Assembly (NCBI GenBank): GCA_018063245.1
Contig: JAGPBS010000014.1
Coordinates: 1-43,616 of the forward strand
Reading direction: 5' to 3'
Length of the DNA stretch: 43,616 bases
Source: Alphaproteobacteria bacterium
GTDB lineage: Bacteria; Pseudomonadota; Alphaproteobacteria; JAGPBS01
This document shows positions 33,501 to 41,701 of the stretch, one piece after another; the first letter of the stretch is position 1, and each line of letters begins with the position of its first letter. A program made the translations under genes and the position numbers. The notes below the pieces were generated by a model. That model did no database searches. It was not told the origin of the DNA and was given only the letters and a program-made list of their open reading frames with translations.

Positions 33501-34106
33501 GTGGTTTTAGATCAAAAAGAAAAAGAAAGTTCAAAAGATACAAAGCGCTTTTTACGCCAAGATATGTTGACGTTGCGTATGAGTTATCTGAAGTCAGTGA
33601 ATCTCTCAGATTTGATTGCTGATTTTAGATCACTGATTCGTGAGAAGAATTTATTACAAGGTGAAGACTCTGTTGCGGTCTATTGTCCAATTCAAGCAGA
33701 AGTTGATATCCTAGCTATTATGAAAGATTACAAAGGATCACTCGCTTTGCCAGTTATTGATCCTTTAACGAAAGAGATGCAGTTTCGGTCTTGGAAAGAG
33801 GGTGATCCCCTCATTAAAAATATGTATGGAATTTTAGAGCCGTCAAAAGATGCCAAGCTGGTTGAGCCTGATGTTGTGTTTGTGCCGCTGTTGGCCTTTG
33901 ATGAAAGTGGGCATCGTTTAGGGTATGGGGGTGGTTATTATGATAAATATCTCCAGAGATTAAAATCCGAAGCGAAAAACCGAAAAACAATATTTATCGG
34001 CCTTGCTTATGAATCACAAAAGCTTGATGTGATCCCCATTGAAGATCATGATGAAAAATTGGACTTTATTTTAACAGAAAAAAAATTATACAGTGGCAAT
34101 ATTTGA
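33501..34106 (+). CDS. 5-formyltetrahydrofolate cyclo-ligase
   Basis: 201 residues with a GTG start at 33501 and GAGG at the right distance. The family signature FVPLLAFDESGHRLGYGGGYYDKYL spans the ATP/folate site (given in parts: VPLLAFD, RLGYGGGYYDKYL). The N-terminal KRFLRQDMLTLR resembles the usual K/R-rich start. It converts 5-formyl-THF to 5,10-methenyl-THF using ATP. Position after zapA and 6S RNA matches ygfA/fau in E. coli and supports both assignments. Confidence 0.93.
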   Translation: MVLDQKEKESSKDTKRFLRQDMLTLRMSYLKSVNLSDLIADFRSLIREKNLLQGEDSVAVYCPIQAEVDILAIMKDYKGSLALPVIDPLTKEMQFRSWKEGDPLIKNMYGILEPSKDAKLVEPDVVFVPLLAFDESGHRLGYGGGYYDKYLQRLKSEAKNRKTIFIGLAYESQKLDVIPIEDHDEKLDFILTEKKLYSGNI

Positions 34107-34129
34107 TTCTGGACTTGCGGTGCTCATAG

Positions 34130-34166
34130 TATTGTTCCATACTTTGAAAAAGAACATAGAACAATA
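34130..34166. promoter_or_regulatory. Inverted repeat upstream of terC
   Basis: TATTGTTC (34130-34137) and GAACAATA (34159-34166) are perfect 8-bp arms in the 75-bp gap before terC. It may be a leader hairpin or operator. The gap is too short and lacks the features of a yybP-ykoY manganese riboswitch. Confidence 0.3.
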
Positions 34167-34181
34167 TAGGATGAATCTAAG

Positions 34182-35132
34182 ATGGAAAAGCCGTTATACA
34201 TGTGGGGTATTTTTATCGGCATTGTCTTATTTCTGTTGATTTTAGATTTAGGTGTTTTTCATCGACAAGATCGAGAGATCTCTTTTAAAGAGAGCCTGTG
34301 GATGACCTTGTTTTATGTGATCATGGCCTTTCTTTTTGGTCTCTGGGTTTGGTATATTAAAGGTCTAGACGGTTTTGCAGAATATATAACAGGATTTTTG
34401 GTTGAAAAGTCTCTGGCACTTGATAATATCTTTGTTATCTCTCTGATCTTTACTTCTCTTTCCATTCCTCTGAAGTATCAACATCGTGTTTTGTTTTGGG
34501 GAATCCTTGGCGTTATTGTGCTCAGAGCCATTATGATTGGTCTTGGTGCTCAGATGATTGCTGAGTTCCATTGGATTTTGTATATCTTTGCTGCTTTCAT
34601 GATTTTTACAGGCATAAAGATGCTTTTTATGTCGGATAAGCCTGTTGAGATTTCTGAAAACCTATTGTTGATCTGGATGAGAAAGCATCTGAGTATAACA
34701 GATAAGCTGCATGAGAATAAGTTCTTTCTGCGTCTAGTGGATCCAGTTTCTAAGAAAAGAAAATTCTTTGTCACTCCTCTTTTTATTGCGCTTGTGATGG
34801 TTGAATTTATAGACCTGGTTTTTGCGGTTGATAGTATCCCTGCAATTTTTGCGATTACCCAAGATACATACATCGTTTATACAAGTAATATATTCGCAAT
34901 TTTGGGCTTGAGAGCTTTGTATTTTGCGCTGGCCTCGATTATCAATCAATTCCACTATCTGAAATATGCGCTCGCAATTGTTTTGATCTTTATTGGTGCT
35001 AAAATTTTTATCGCCGATGCTTTTGGTCTGGCTAAAATTCCACCCTTGCTGTCATTAATTGTTACGCTCAGCATTTTAATTGGTGGTGTTTTGGTTTCAT
35101 TCATGAAGAAAAAAAATATGGAGGCTCAATGA
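34182..35132 (+). CDS. TerC/Alx family membrane protein
   Basis: 316 residues with about eight to nine hydrophobic helices. The TerC signature acidic motifs are EYITGFLVEKSLALDNIFV and VEFIDLVFAVDSIPAIFAIT, whose Asp/Glu residues lie within membrane helices. NIFAILGLRALYFAL completes the core. The family includes Alx (manganese export in E. coli) and TerC of tellurite-resistance loci; Mn2+ or other divalent export is the best supported role. It overlaps the following ion-channel gene by 4 bp (ATGA), so the two are translationally coupled, which suggests related cation handling. Confidence 0.93.
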   Translation: MEKPLYMWGIFIGIVLFLLILDLGVFHRQDREISFKESLWMTLFYVIMAFLFGLWVWYIKGLDGFAEYITGFLVEKSLALDNIFVISLIFTSLSIPLKYQHRVLFWGILGVIVLRAIMIGLGAQMIAEFHWILYIFAAFMIFTGIKMLFMSDKPVEISENLLLIWMRKHLSITDKLHENKFFLRLVDPVSKKRKFFVTPLFIALVMVEFIDLVFAVDSIPAIFAITQDTYIVYTSNIFAILGLRALYFALASIINQFHYLKYALAIVLIFIGAKIFIADAFGLAKIPPLLSLIVTLSILIGGVLVSFMKKKNMEAQ

Positions 35133-35911
35133 TAGGTGCACTTGATACATTGTCGGATTCATTAAGGAAAATCATTGTAACGAAAGTCTGGGATTATTCA
35201 GTTATCGTACTCATACTTATCAATACAATCGTTCTTGGAATGGAAACATATCCAGCCCTGATGGAAAGTCATGGTGTTCTTTTAAAACAAATAGATCAAA
35301 TGATCCTCTATTTATTTGTGATCGAAATTTCATGCCGTTTGATTGTCTATCGTTCAGAATTTTTCACACAGCCCTGGTCATTTTTCGATTTTCTTGTTGT
35401 GAGTATTGCTCTTGTGCCATCACAAGATGCATTTAGCGCATTAAGAGCTGCCAGAGCCTTGCGTGTTTTGCGTATGATTTCTATTTTCCCTAAGCTAAGG
35501 GGCGTTATTGAAGGCTTAATTAAAGCTGTCCCCGGCATTTGTGCCATTGGCGCTGTCATGGCGATTATCATTTGTGTTTTTGGATTAATGGCGAGTAAGC
35601 TGTACGGTGCGGATTACCCGGATTGGTTTGGTAATTTGCATCTTTCTGTCTTTAGTCTCTTTCAAATTATGACGCTTGAAGGATGGCCAGACATTGTGAG
35701 AACAGTGATGGAAGAAAAGCCATTCGCTTGGATTTTCTTTGTGATCTACATCTTAATCGCGACATTCAGTATTTTGAATCTCTTCATCGCTGTTGTTGTC
35801 GAGGCAATGCAAAGAAATCATGAGGTAGAGGAAGATGCGGAGCTTGATAGGCTTGATGTGATTAATCGGAAGCTTGATGTGATTGTGTCGAAATTATCTG
35901 AGAAATTATGA
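35129..35911 (+). CDS. One-domain voltage-gated cation channel (NaChBac/Cav-like)
   Basis: 260 residues with six transmembrane segments in the S1-S6 order. S4 has four arginines at three-residue steps (R106, R109, R112, R115). The pore helix and filter read FQIMTLEGWPD, with the filter T182-D188. S6 is followed by a charged C-terminal coiled coil (about 230-258), the tetramerisation helix of this family. Sodium-selective relatives have TLESW; the Gly at position 4 and Asp at position 7 here resemble eukaryotic Cav domain I (TMEGWTD), so calcium permeation is possible. The start overlaps terC. A palindromic element follows the stop. Confidence 0.92.
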   Translation: MIGALDTLSDSLRKIIVTKVWDYSVIVLILINTIVLGMETYPALMESHGVLLKQIDQMILYLFVIEISCRLIVYRSEFFTQPWSFFDFLVVSIALVPSQDAFSALRAARALRVLRMISIFPKLRGVIEGLIKAVPGICAIGAVMAIIICVFGLMASKLYGADYPDWFGNLHLSVFSLFQIMTLEGWPDIVRTVMEEKPFAWIFFVIYILIATFSILNLFIAVVVEAMQRNHEVEEDAELDRLDVINRKLDVIVSKLSEKL

Positions 35912-35933
35912 ACGATTGGTAAGGTGCACAATT

Positions 35934-36047
35934 GTCATCCTGAGGCCCGCCTTGCGGGCCGCGAGGATCCAGTCCTGACTGATGAGTGCAAGACACTGGT
36001 TGAGAGATTTCTGGATGGTCGCGTCGCTACGCTCCTCACCATGACGG
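35934..36047. repeat. Palindromic intergenic element (REP/MITE-like)
   Basis: GTCATCCTGAGG near the left end and CCTCACCATGAC at the right end form imperfect inverted termini. Inside are GGCCCGC-CTT-GCGGGCC (35944-35960), GAGGATCCAG and CTGGATGGTCGCG. It is G+C-rich against its surroundings and belongs with the elements at 24241 and 43408. It fills most of the gap between the channel gene and the GNAT gene; a plus-strand frame over it is not a gene. Confidence 0.7.
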
Positions 36048-36103
36048 TATTTATAAATCTCTCTTATAACTCTTTATCAATCAATTCTGTGATCTCAAGA
36101 CCT

Positions 36104-36538
36104 CTAAAGGCTTTTTTTCATATAGAATCGTTGATGATCTTTTGGGCAGTCATCAAGAATGCCGAACACCTCATATTCTTGTTTTAGGTAAAAATCCTTT
36201 GCTTGAAAATCAAAAGTATCTAAGTGGCTTAACCTTGCGCCTTTTGATTTTGCTATCTCTTCAACATGATTCAAGAGTTTTGATCCTAAATCAAGGCCGC
36301 GATAGGCTTCATCGACAAAAAGATGATCGATATGAAGAATGCTCTGAAGGAAATAGAGATTTGCGTTAATGCCGCCGATAATTACGCCATTATTTTTAAT
36401 ATGAAAATTCAAAGGAAGGCTTGAGGGTTTCTCAGATTTTATATTGAGCTTGTCTCTGTTAAATGCAGAAAGGTGTTTGAGAATTGAGTCTTGTTCTTCT
36501 GCATTGCTTGTGAGAATTTTAAAAAGGGAAGGTTTCAT
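36104..36538 (-). CDS. GNAT family N-acetyltransferase
   Basis: 144 residues. The acetyl-CoA site motif is seen as LFVDEAYRGLDLGSKLLNHVEEIAKSKG in parts: FVDEAYRGLDLGSKLL (R/Q-x-x-G-x-G/A variant, with RGLDLG). The following strand is LSHLDTFDFQAKDFYLKQEYEVFG, typical of small GNATs such as those related to YpeA or phosphinothricin acetyltransferases. The C-terminal DHQRFYMKKSL resembles the family ending. The substrate is unknown. It is a single gene, divergent from the LRR gene. Confidence 0.87.
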   Translation of the reverse strand: MKPSLFKILTSNAEEQDSILKHLSAFNRDKLNIKSEKPSSLPLNFHIKNNGVIIGGINANLYFLQSILHIDHLFVDEAYRGLDLGSKLLNHVEEIAKSKGARLSHLDTFDFQAKDFYLKQEYEVFGILDDCPKDHQRFYMKKSL

Positions 36539-36654
36539 TTTTTGATTTCTGGGCCTGTTTTATAGAGACAGGTCATCATAATTTATTTGACAAATAAGGT
36601 AAAGACTTTATCGTACTGAACATTGTTGATCGAATGCTATAAGGAGGATCTCAG

Positions 36655-39345
36655 ATGGTTGGTGCAATTGAAGGTGTTAGAACGCATAGCACAGAAGCGA
36701 GTCCTTTTGTTTTCTATATGAAAAAATTCTCGGTTGAAAACAACGCTCATTTGATTGGGCGTATTGCAAAAGTTTCCACAAGAACGCCTTATAAAATTTT
36801 GCTATTACTGCGCCAGGTGAGCAAGGAGTTTGCGAGCAGTCCAGAGTTTACAAAAGTTGTTGCTTTGCATTCGGTCTTTATGATTACTGTCTATAGTCAA
36901 CACATTTTTATGAGATCCCTATTTTTGACTCATTTTGATGCCTTGAGTTTTCATTGGGAAGTGCCGAATAGCAAAAGGTTTTTAGACTTTATGTCAGCAC
37001 GTCAAGAAGTGAATGCACCAGCTTTAAAACATGTTGCTTTCTATCTTCAAGAATCGATTTGTCCAACGCTTTTGAATATGCCTGATGAGCAATTTGCAGC
37101 TTATTTTGGAGAGCTTGATAGTTGTGCTCTTCCGAGTATGATAGCGGAGAATAGTGCATTTCATGATTTTATCAATCAATTAGGTATGCGTTTTCATTTG
37201 CAGTCACAAATGAAAAAATTGATAGTGACTCCTTTTATAGCCCAGATAGTGGATGAAGATTTACAAAAGGTGCTTTCATCTGTTCAGGATATTGATTTTT
37301 GGCTAATTGGTCTTGATCCTGCGGCAATTGTCAGAATATTGACGCTCTATCAAGGAAAAGCACTCAAGAGGCTTTATTTTAATGTTCCGATGCAAGTGGC
37401 TCAGAAATCACTGACAGAGGAGGAGCAAAAGAGATTATTTGGAGAGCTCAAAGAGCTGACTATCACTAGTTACATCTTGCCTGAAAAAGAGAGTAGTACA
37501 TTCAAAAAATGCCTGATGTCGCAATCCTTGGTTGATGTCGAGATTAAAGGCGCATCGGATTTTCTCTCCTCATTCTCAGATCAAGAAATGAGGGAGATAT
37601 TTCATGTCGTCAAAATATTGAGGATTGAACGGATCGCGCCGGTTGATTTGATGCGTGTATTGTCCTCAAGTCTCTCGCTAAGAGAGCTTTATGTTCCTTT
37701 GCGATCGTTGCTTGCAAGTGTTCCTCTCTTTCCTGATCAGTCTTTGCAGAGCATGTTTCAAAATATGCGTGTTCTTTATTTTGATTTGGAAAGGGGTCAG
37801 CCAGTAGATATGGTCATAAAATTACTTGGTTTCATGCCTCACTTGAGAGAGGTGTCATTGATGATGACTGCTGAATTTTCAGCTAAAATCATGATGATGA
37901 GTTGTCAAGAGATGGAGCGGCTTTTTGGGAAAATAAGGCGGTTACATTTGTATAATCTGGGGATGTCTGAAGCAGCCTTTGTCAGAATCATGAAATATGC
38001 TGTGAATATAGATCATTTGAATGTAATTAATAACAGAGAACTTAATGAGACTCTTGTGCGCAATCGATCTCCTCAGGTGCTCAGAGATATATTCGGAAGG
38101 CTTCGTGTTCTTACTTATGAACATAGTGATTTCTTAGAGAACGCTGAGGCTCTTTGTCAATTTGTTGAGGCAGCATGTTGTTTAGAGAGTCTTTCTTTTA
38201 AAGGGAGGGGCATTGTGGGCATGACGGAGGCCGATCTTGAAGGGTTATCTGAAGAAGCTCTATTGCGTTTGGCAAGATTGGCTGAGCCTCTTGCACAGTG
38301 TTTGCCGCCTGAAATTGTTGGTTATTTGCTGAATTATCTTCCAGGTATATTGCCTGATGTCGTATTTCTACAGAATGAAGCTGTGAATTTTATACGAGAT
38401 GAACATATGGGTAGAGTCATTGATGGTGTCCAGATGTTTGAATCTGATAGCGATGCAAAACAAGATATATTGATATATCGGCTATTAAAATCGACATCTT
38501 CTTTTGAAAAATTCGATGCGGATCATGTGGAAAATGTATCGGCTCTTTTTGATAATTTGAGCGTTAAGGAGTTTCAGAGGGGGTTTAGCTCTCTATGCTC
38601 TTTCAATTTAAAAGAGAAATTTATCAGCGAGAGAGCACTCAGAAAGCTTTTTACCCATTGTACAACGTTAACGGAATTACGATTGGCACAATGCAGTACA
38701 TTGAATGATGTTGTGCTCGCTATTGATGAAAAGGTCTTAGAGAGAGCATTTGCCAATTTAACCCTGCTAGATGTGTCAGGAGCTCTTAGAGATATAAGGG
38801 CGATCATAAAAATTTTAAAGGCGACTCAAAACTTACAGTCTCTTAATCTGAATCAATGTTGGAGTATTGTAGAGGTGAATGCCTCATTATCTGACGAAGA
38901 GTTTCGTGTTGTCTTTGGTCAATTGCGTGAGCTTGATGTTTCAGAGACCCGTATTTCTGAGGAATTTATCATCCGGTTGTTTAAAGTGGCACAATCATTA
39001 GAACGTTTGAATTGGGATAAATGTCTCATCACAGAAAGGGTAAAAAATGATGCCTTGGATGAGCAAGCCTTATCAAGGCCGCTGGCTTATTTATCCATAT
39101 TCAGTACAACAACATACTCCTCTATCATTGAAAGAGTATTGAGGCGAATGGAGTCTATTGAAACTTTGGTTGTAGGTGGCGATGTTCTGGATTTAATGAA
39201 GAGGCAGGCTGATGATCAATTAAAGGAGATTTTTGGCAAAATGAAAGTTCTGATTATAAAAGGGAAGCTTAAATCACGTAAGCAGATAGCGCGCTTATCA
39301 AATTGCTGTCCTGATTTGAAAATAAAGATTGAGACAGTGGAGTAA
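36655..39345 (+). CDS. Large LRR-like repeat protein with possible F-box-like N-terminus
   Basis: 896 residues, no signal peptide or membrane segment. From about residue 200 a long-period repeat recurs around an F-G-x-h-R-x-L core: FGELKEL, FHVVKIL, FQNMRVL, FGKIRRL, FGRLRVL, FANLTLL, FGQLREL, FGKMKVL. Each is followed by a helix and a second L-x-x-L strand. It reads as an LRR-like solenoid of RNI/F-box-LRR type. Residues 45-65 (PYKILLLLRQVSKEFASSP) weakly resemble an F-box (start of helix, LRQVSKEF for L-x-x-VCKxW). A GGAGGATC site precedes the ATG. F-box and LRR effectors are known from Legionella and amoeba symbionts; here it is inference. The protein itself is not one I can name. Confidence 0.82.
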   Translation: MVGAIEGVRTHSTEASPFVFYMKKFSVENNAHLIGRIAKVSTRTPYKILLLLRQVSKEFASSPEFTKVVALHSVFMITVYSQHIFMRSLFLTHFDALSFHWEVPNSKRFLDFMSARQEVNAPALKHVAFYLQESICPTLLNMPDEQFAAYFGELDSCALPSMIAENSAFHDFINQLGMRFHLQSQMKKLIVTPFIAQIVDEDLQKVLSSVQDIDFWLIGLDPAAIVRILTLYQGKALKRLYFNVPMQVAQKSLTEEEQKRLFGELKELTITSYILPEKESSTFKKCLMSQSLVDVEIKGASDFLSSFSDQEMREIFHVVKILRIERIAPVDLMRVLSSSLSLRELYVPLRSLLASVPLFPDQSLQSMFQNMRVLYFDLERGQPVDMVIKLLGFMPHLREVSLMMTAEFSAKIMMMSCQEMERLFGKIRRLHLYNLGMSEAAFVRIMKYAVNIDHLNVINNRELNETLVRNRSPQVLRDIFGRLRVLTYEHSDFLENAEALCQFVEAACCLESLSFKGRGIVGMTEADLEGLSEEALLRLARLAEPLAQCLPPEIVGYLLNYLPGILPDVVFLQNEAVNFIRDEHMGRVIDGVQMFESDSDAKQDILIYRLLKSTSSFEKFDADHVENVSALFDNLSVKEFQRGFSSLCSFNLKEKFISERALRKLFTHCTTLTELRLAQCSTLNDVVLAIDEKVLERAFANLTLLDVSGALRDIRAIIKILKATQNLQSLNLNQCWSIVEVNASLSDEEFRVVFGQLRELDVSETRISEEFIIRLFKVAQSLERLNWDKCLITERVKNDALDEQALSRPLAYLSIFSTTTYSSIIERVLRRMESIETLVVGGDVLDLMKRQADDQLKEIFGKMKVLIIKGKLKSRKQIARLSNCCPDLKIKIETVE

Positions 39346-39430
39346 TCTCGTTTGCCTTTAAAAGAACAGTTTCTTGATTTTTTTCGTGTAAAAATTCATT
39401 TTGTGATGTAATATCTGAAGATTCTTTTAC

Positions 39431-39520
39431 GGAGGGATGGCCGAGTGGCTGAAGGCGCACGCTTGGAAAGCGTGTTTACGTTAACCCGTAACGTGGGTTC
39501 GAATCCCACTCCCTCCGCCA
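39431..39520 (+). tRNA. tRNA-Ser(GGA)
   Basis: The cloverleaf is complete. Acceptor GGAGGGA pairs with TCCCTCC; the D arm is GCCGAGTGGCTGAAGGC; anticodon stem CACGC/GCGTG encloses loop TTGGAAA with GGA at 39465-39467. A long class II variable arm precedes the T arm GTGGGTTCGAATCCCAC. G discriminator and encoded CCA end at 39520. It reads UCC/UCU. The last four bases (GCCA) also start the 30-bp tandem repeat that follows. Confidence 0.98.
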
Positions 39521-39696
39521 GCCTACGCTAAAGCTTCGGCTGACGAGCCAGCCTATATAGTGGCTTCAGCTGACGAGCCAGCCTATATAGTGGCTTCAGC
39601 TGACAGGCCAGCCTATATAGTGGCTTCAGCTGACAGGCCAGCAACGCTAAATCTTCCGCTGGTAAGCCCGCAACATCAAGTTCTTCTTTAGGCTTA
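39517..39696. repeat. 30-bp tandem repeat starting in the tRNA-Ser 3' end
   Basis: Six 30-bp units start at 39517, 39547, 39577, 39607, 39637 and 39667. Units 2-4 are almost identical (GCCAGCCTATATAGTGGCTT then CAGCTGACGA/CAGCTGACAG). Unit 1 (GCCAGCCTACGCTAAAGCTT...) begins at the tRNA discriminator base. Units 5 and 6 are decayed. There are no unique spacers, so it is not a CRISPR. Each unit contains GCC..GGC self-complementarity. Confidence 0.85.
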
Positions 39697-39734
39697 AGTT
39701 CCTAGATACATTTCTGTCCAGGAAGCAGATGTGA

Positions 39735-41429
39735 TTAGTGCTTCCAAAACATATGGTAGAACTTTTTAAGATCTTGATTATTTGGGGCATACTGACGGGC
39801 TTTTTGGAGCCAGGTTTTAGCAACGGCTTTATTGTTACATATTTTCTTAATTTGGCCGAGCATGATTAATTGTCCTGCCTGAAATGCAACGTTTACAAAA
39901 TTATCTTTGATTGCTCCTTTATTTGGATCTAGAGTTACAGCTCTTTCAAGATAGTTGCATGCGTCTAAAATATTTTTTCCTGGAATTTGGTTATTTGCAG
40001 ATTTGACGCCAAGTATATTTAAAACACCGACAAGATTGGTTTTGATGGGTTCATAGTTTGGATCGATTGCGTAGCCTTTTTCAAGATATGCAAGGGCATC
40101 AATCAGGCCTTTTTCGGGAATTTTATTTTCTGCGCATTCAAAAGAGAGAGTATTTAAAATGCCGACAAGATTGGTTTTTGAAAGCTCACTTGGGGATAGT
40201 GCATAAGCTCTTTCTAAAGTTGCGGCCCCATCTACTATCGTTTTCTCTTTCGCTTCGCCACTGCAGTAATAGAGTCCTAAAGAGTTCAGTGCTTTTGATA
40301 ATAGTTTTTTTGTGACTTCAAAATCAGGATTGATTGCTAAGAGTTTTTCATAATAAAGAATAGTATCTTCAAGCTGATCATCAGGGAATTCACCATCTGG
40401 AAATGGATTGCCGAGAATAGCTAGAATGTAAGTTAGATTGTTTTTTAACTGAATTTCATTTGCAGTAGATTCGAGAACTTTATCTAACAAGGAATTCATA
40501 TCTAACAAAGGAGGCGTGCTGGTGTTCATTAGAGCTTTCTTGATTAAATCTTCAAGTGTTGTGCATGCATCTGCAAGTGTCGTTCCTGGTATTTTTCCTG
40601 TTAAAACTTCAATGATAGAATTTAATGAGGTGCTTTTGGGGCCTAGATCATCTTCTGTAGAAAAGTGGCTTTTCCAAGGATAGTCGTGCTGATGTCTTTG
40701 AGCGCGTCCTAAGAATTCATCGCTTGATGCGTCGTCATCTGATGTAAAATCAACTTCGTCTGAATCACTATCATATTTTGCTCGAATATCGTTTGAAAAT
40801 TCATCATCTGAGCTTGGATAGAATTCTTTCGGATATCCTCCGCGTCTTCTTCGCGCTTCACGTACGAGTGCATTATAATCAGACATGTCATCTTTTGGAA
40901 TCAGTTCTGCTGCTCTTTCTAATAATTTACTAGCTTCGCCCTTTTTACCTGGAATTTTATCTTGATCGTATTGCGCTCCAATAATCTTTAAAAAAGAAGA
41001 TAATGCCTTTTGTGTGGATGTTTGCTGAGGGCTATATTTTAAAAATGTTTCTATCAGTCTATCGAAAATAACAACTTCTTCTGCTTGATTTAAAATGTTT
41101 AAAACAGAGTCTGTATTTAGCTGAAGAGCATGATTTAATAATTCAATAGAATCATCAATCGATTTACCAGGAATTTTCCCATCAGCATATTGAGCACCTT
41201 TCATGATTAAATCTTGTAAAGATGTAAAAATTTCCACTTTTCGGGCAGTAAGATTGCCGTTTACTTCTGTAAGATAATTACCAACAATGGTTATTCGGTT
41301 AGAAGCTTTTAAAATTCCCGAGTTGTTTATTGTATCGGCGCAAAGAACAATATCGAATGCACCTAAAACACCCTCATGATTGATAGTTTCTGCTTGCTGA
41401 ACAATCGTAGCGCCAGACATTATACTCAT
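39735..41429 (-). CDS. TPR-like protein with adhesin-like N-terminus and IPGK repeats
   Basis: 564 residues, not recognised as a named family. Residues 1-70 have a beta-helix/haemagglutinin-repeat look (ETINHEGVLGAFDIVLCA, DTINNSGILKASNRITI). An acidic, Ser/Asp-rich insert lies at about 200-260 (DSDSDEVDFTSDDDASSDEF). The rest is TPR-like with a recurrent unit: IPGK, DA, three residues, LE-A--L-P, then K-NLV-VLN-LG. IPGK or close variants occur at least five times. No signal peptide is seen. GGGAGCG precedes the ATG. It is divergent from the PEP-CTERM gene with 272 bp between, so the two may share control. Confidence 0.78.
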   Translation of the reverse strand: MSIMSGATIVQQAETINHEGVLGAFDIVLCADTINNSGILKASNRITIVGNYLTEVNGNLTARKVEIFTSLQDLIMKGAQYADGKIPGKSIDDSIELLNHALQLNTDSVLNILNQAEEVVIFDRLIETFLKYSPQQTSTQKALSSFLKIIGAQYDQDKIPGKKGEASKLLERAAELIPKDDMSDYNALVREARRRRGGYPKEFYPSSDDEFSNDIRAKYDSDSDEVDFTSDDDASSDEFLGRAQRHQHDYPWKSHFSTEDDLGPKSTSLNSIIEVLTGKIPGTTLADACTTLEDLIKKALMNTSTPPLLDMNSLLDKVLESTANEIQLKNNLTYILAILGNPFPDGEFPDDQLEDTILYYEKLLAINPDFEVTKKLLSKALNSLGLYYCSGEAKEKTIVDGAATLERAYALSPSELSKTNLVGILNTLSFECAENKIPEKGLIDALAYLEKGYAIDPNYEPIKTNLVGVLNILGVKSANNQIPGKNILDACNYLERAVTLDPNKGAIKDNFVNVAFQAGQLIMLGQIKKICNNKAVAKTWLQKARQYAPNNQDLKKFYHMFWKH

Positions 41430-41447
41430 TTTTCGCTCCCTATTATT

Positions 41448-41472
41448 AATATGATTGATTATCGATCATATT
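41448..41472. promoter_or_regulatory. Inverted repeat in the TPR/PEP-CTERM divergent region
   Basis: AATATGAT (41448-41455) and ATCATATT (41465-41472) form perfect 8-bp arms with a 9-bp spacer, 19 bp upstream of the TPR gene start. It is a plausible operator for the minus-strand gene. Confidence 0.3.
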
Positions 41473-41555
41473 TATTTCTGATGGAAATGTTTTAATTTGT
41501 TTTTGATATAGACTGTTCGTATTTAAAACAATTCGTTATTATCTTTTGCATAATT

Positions 41556-41579
41556 TGACATGTGAAAGGGTGCTTGTCA
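41556..41579. promoter_or_regulatory. Candidate upstream activator site (TGACA-N14-TGTCA)
   Basis: TGACA (41556-41560) and TGTCA (41575-41579) form an inverted pair centred about 46 bp before the -24 element of the sigma-54 promoter. An enhancer-binding protein or IHF could act here; arms are short, so support is modest. Confidence 0.25.
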
Positions 41580-41612
41580 TTCTATATTTATGTTTTTGTT
41601 GATTTTTATTCA

Positions 41613-41628
41613 TGGCACGATTTCTGCA
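41613..41628 (+). promoter_or_regulatory. Sigma-54 promoter of the PEP-CTERM gene
   Basis: TGGCACGATTTCTGCA matches the sigma-54 consensus TGGCACG-N4-TTGCA at all fixed positions but one (C for the first T of the -12 box). The invariant GG (41614-41615) and GC (41626-41627) are separated by exactly 10 bp. Transcription would start near 41639, about 62 nt before the ATG at 41702. Confidence 0.72.
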
Positions 41629-41701
41629 TCTAGAAGGGTAAGTTCGTAGATGGTCTCTATTGCAGATAAAGCGAATTATATAACAATTCAAGGAGAGAAT
41701 A

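Noticed and set aside
34107-34181. yybP-ykoY manganese riboswitch before terC
   Set aside because: Only 75 nt are available and the conserved loop sequences are absent; only a simple inverted repeat is seen.
35924-36187. 87-codon plus-strand ORF after the ion channel
   Set aside because: It is translated from the palindromic element and the antisense of the GNAT gene.
39346-39430. Terminator of the LRR gene
   Set aside because: AAGAA-CAGT-TTCTT followed by T-rich sequence has only a 5-bp A/T-rich stem; too weak to list.
39517-39696. CRISPR array
   Set aside because: Units are directly contiguous with a 30-bp period and no unique spacers, and they start inside a tRNA.
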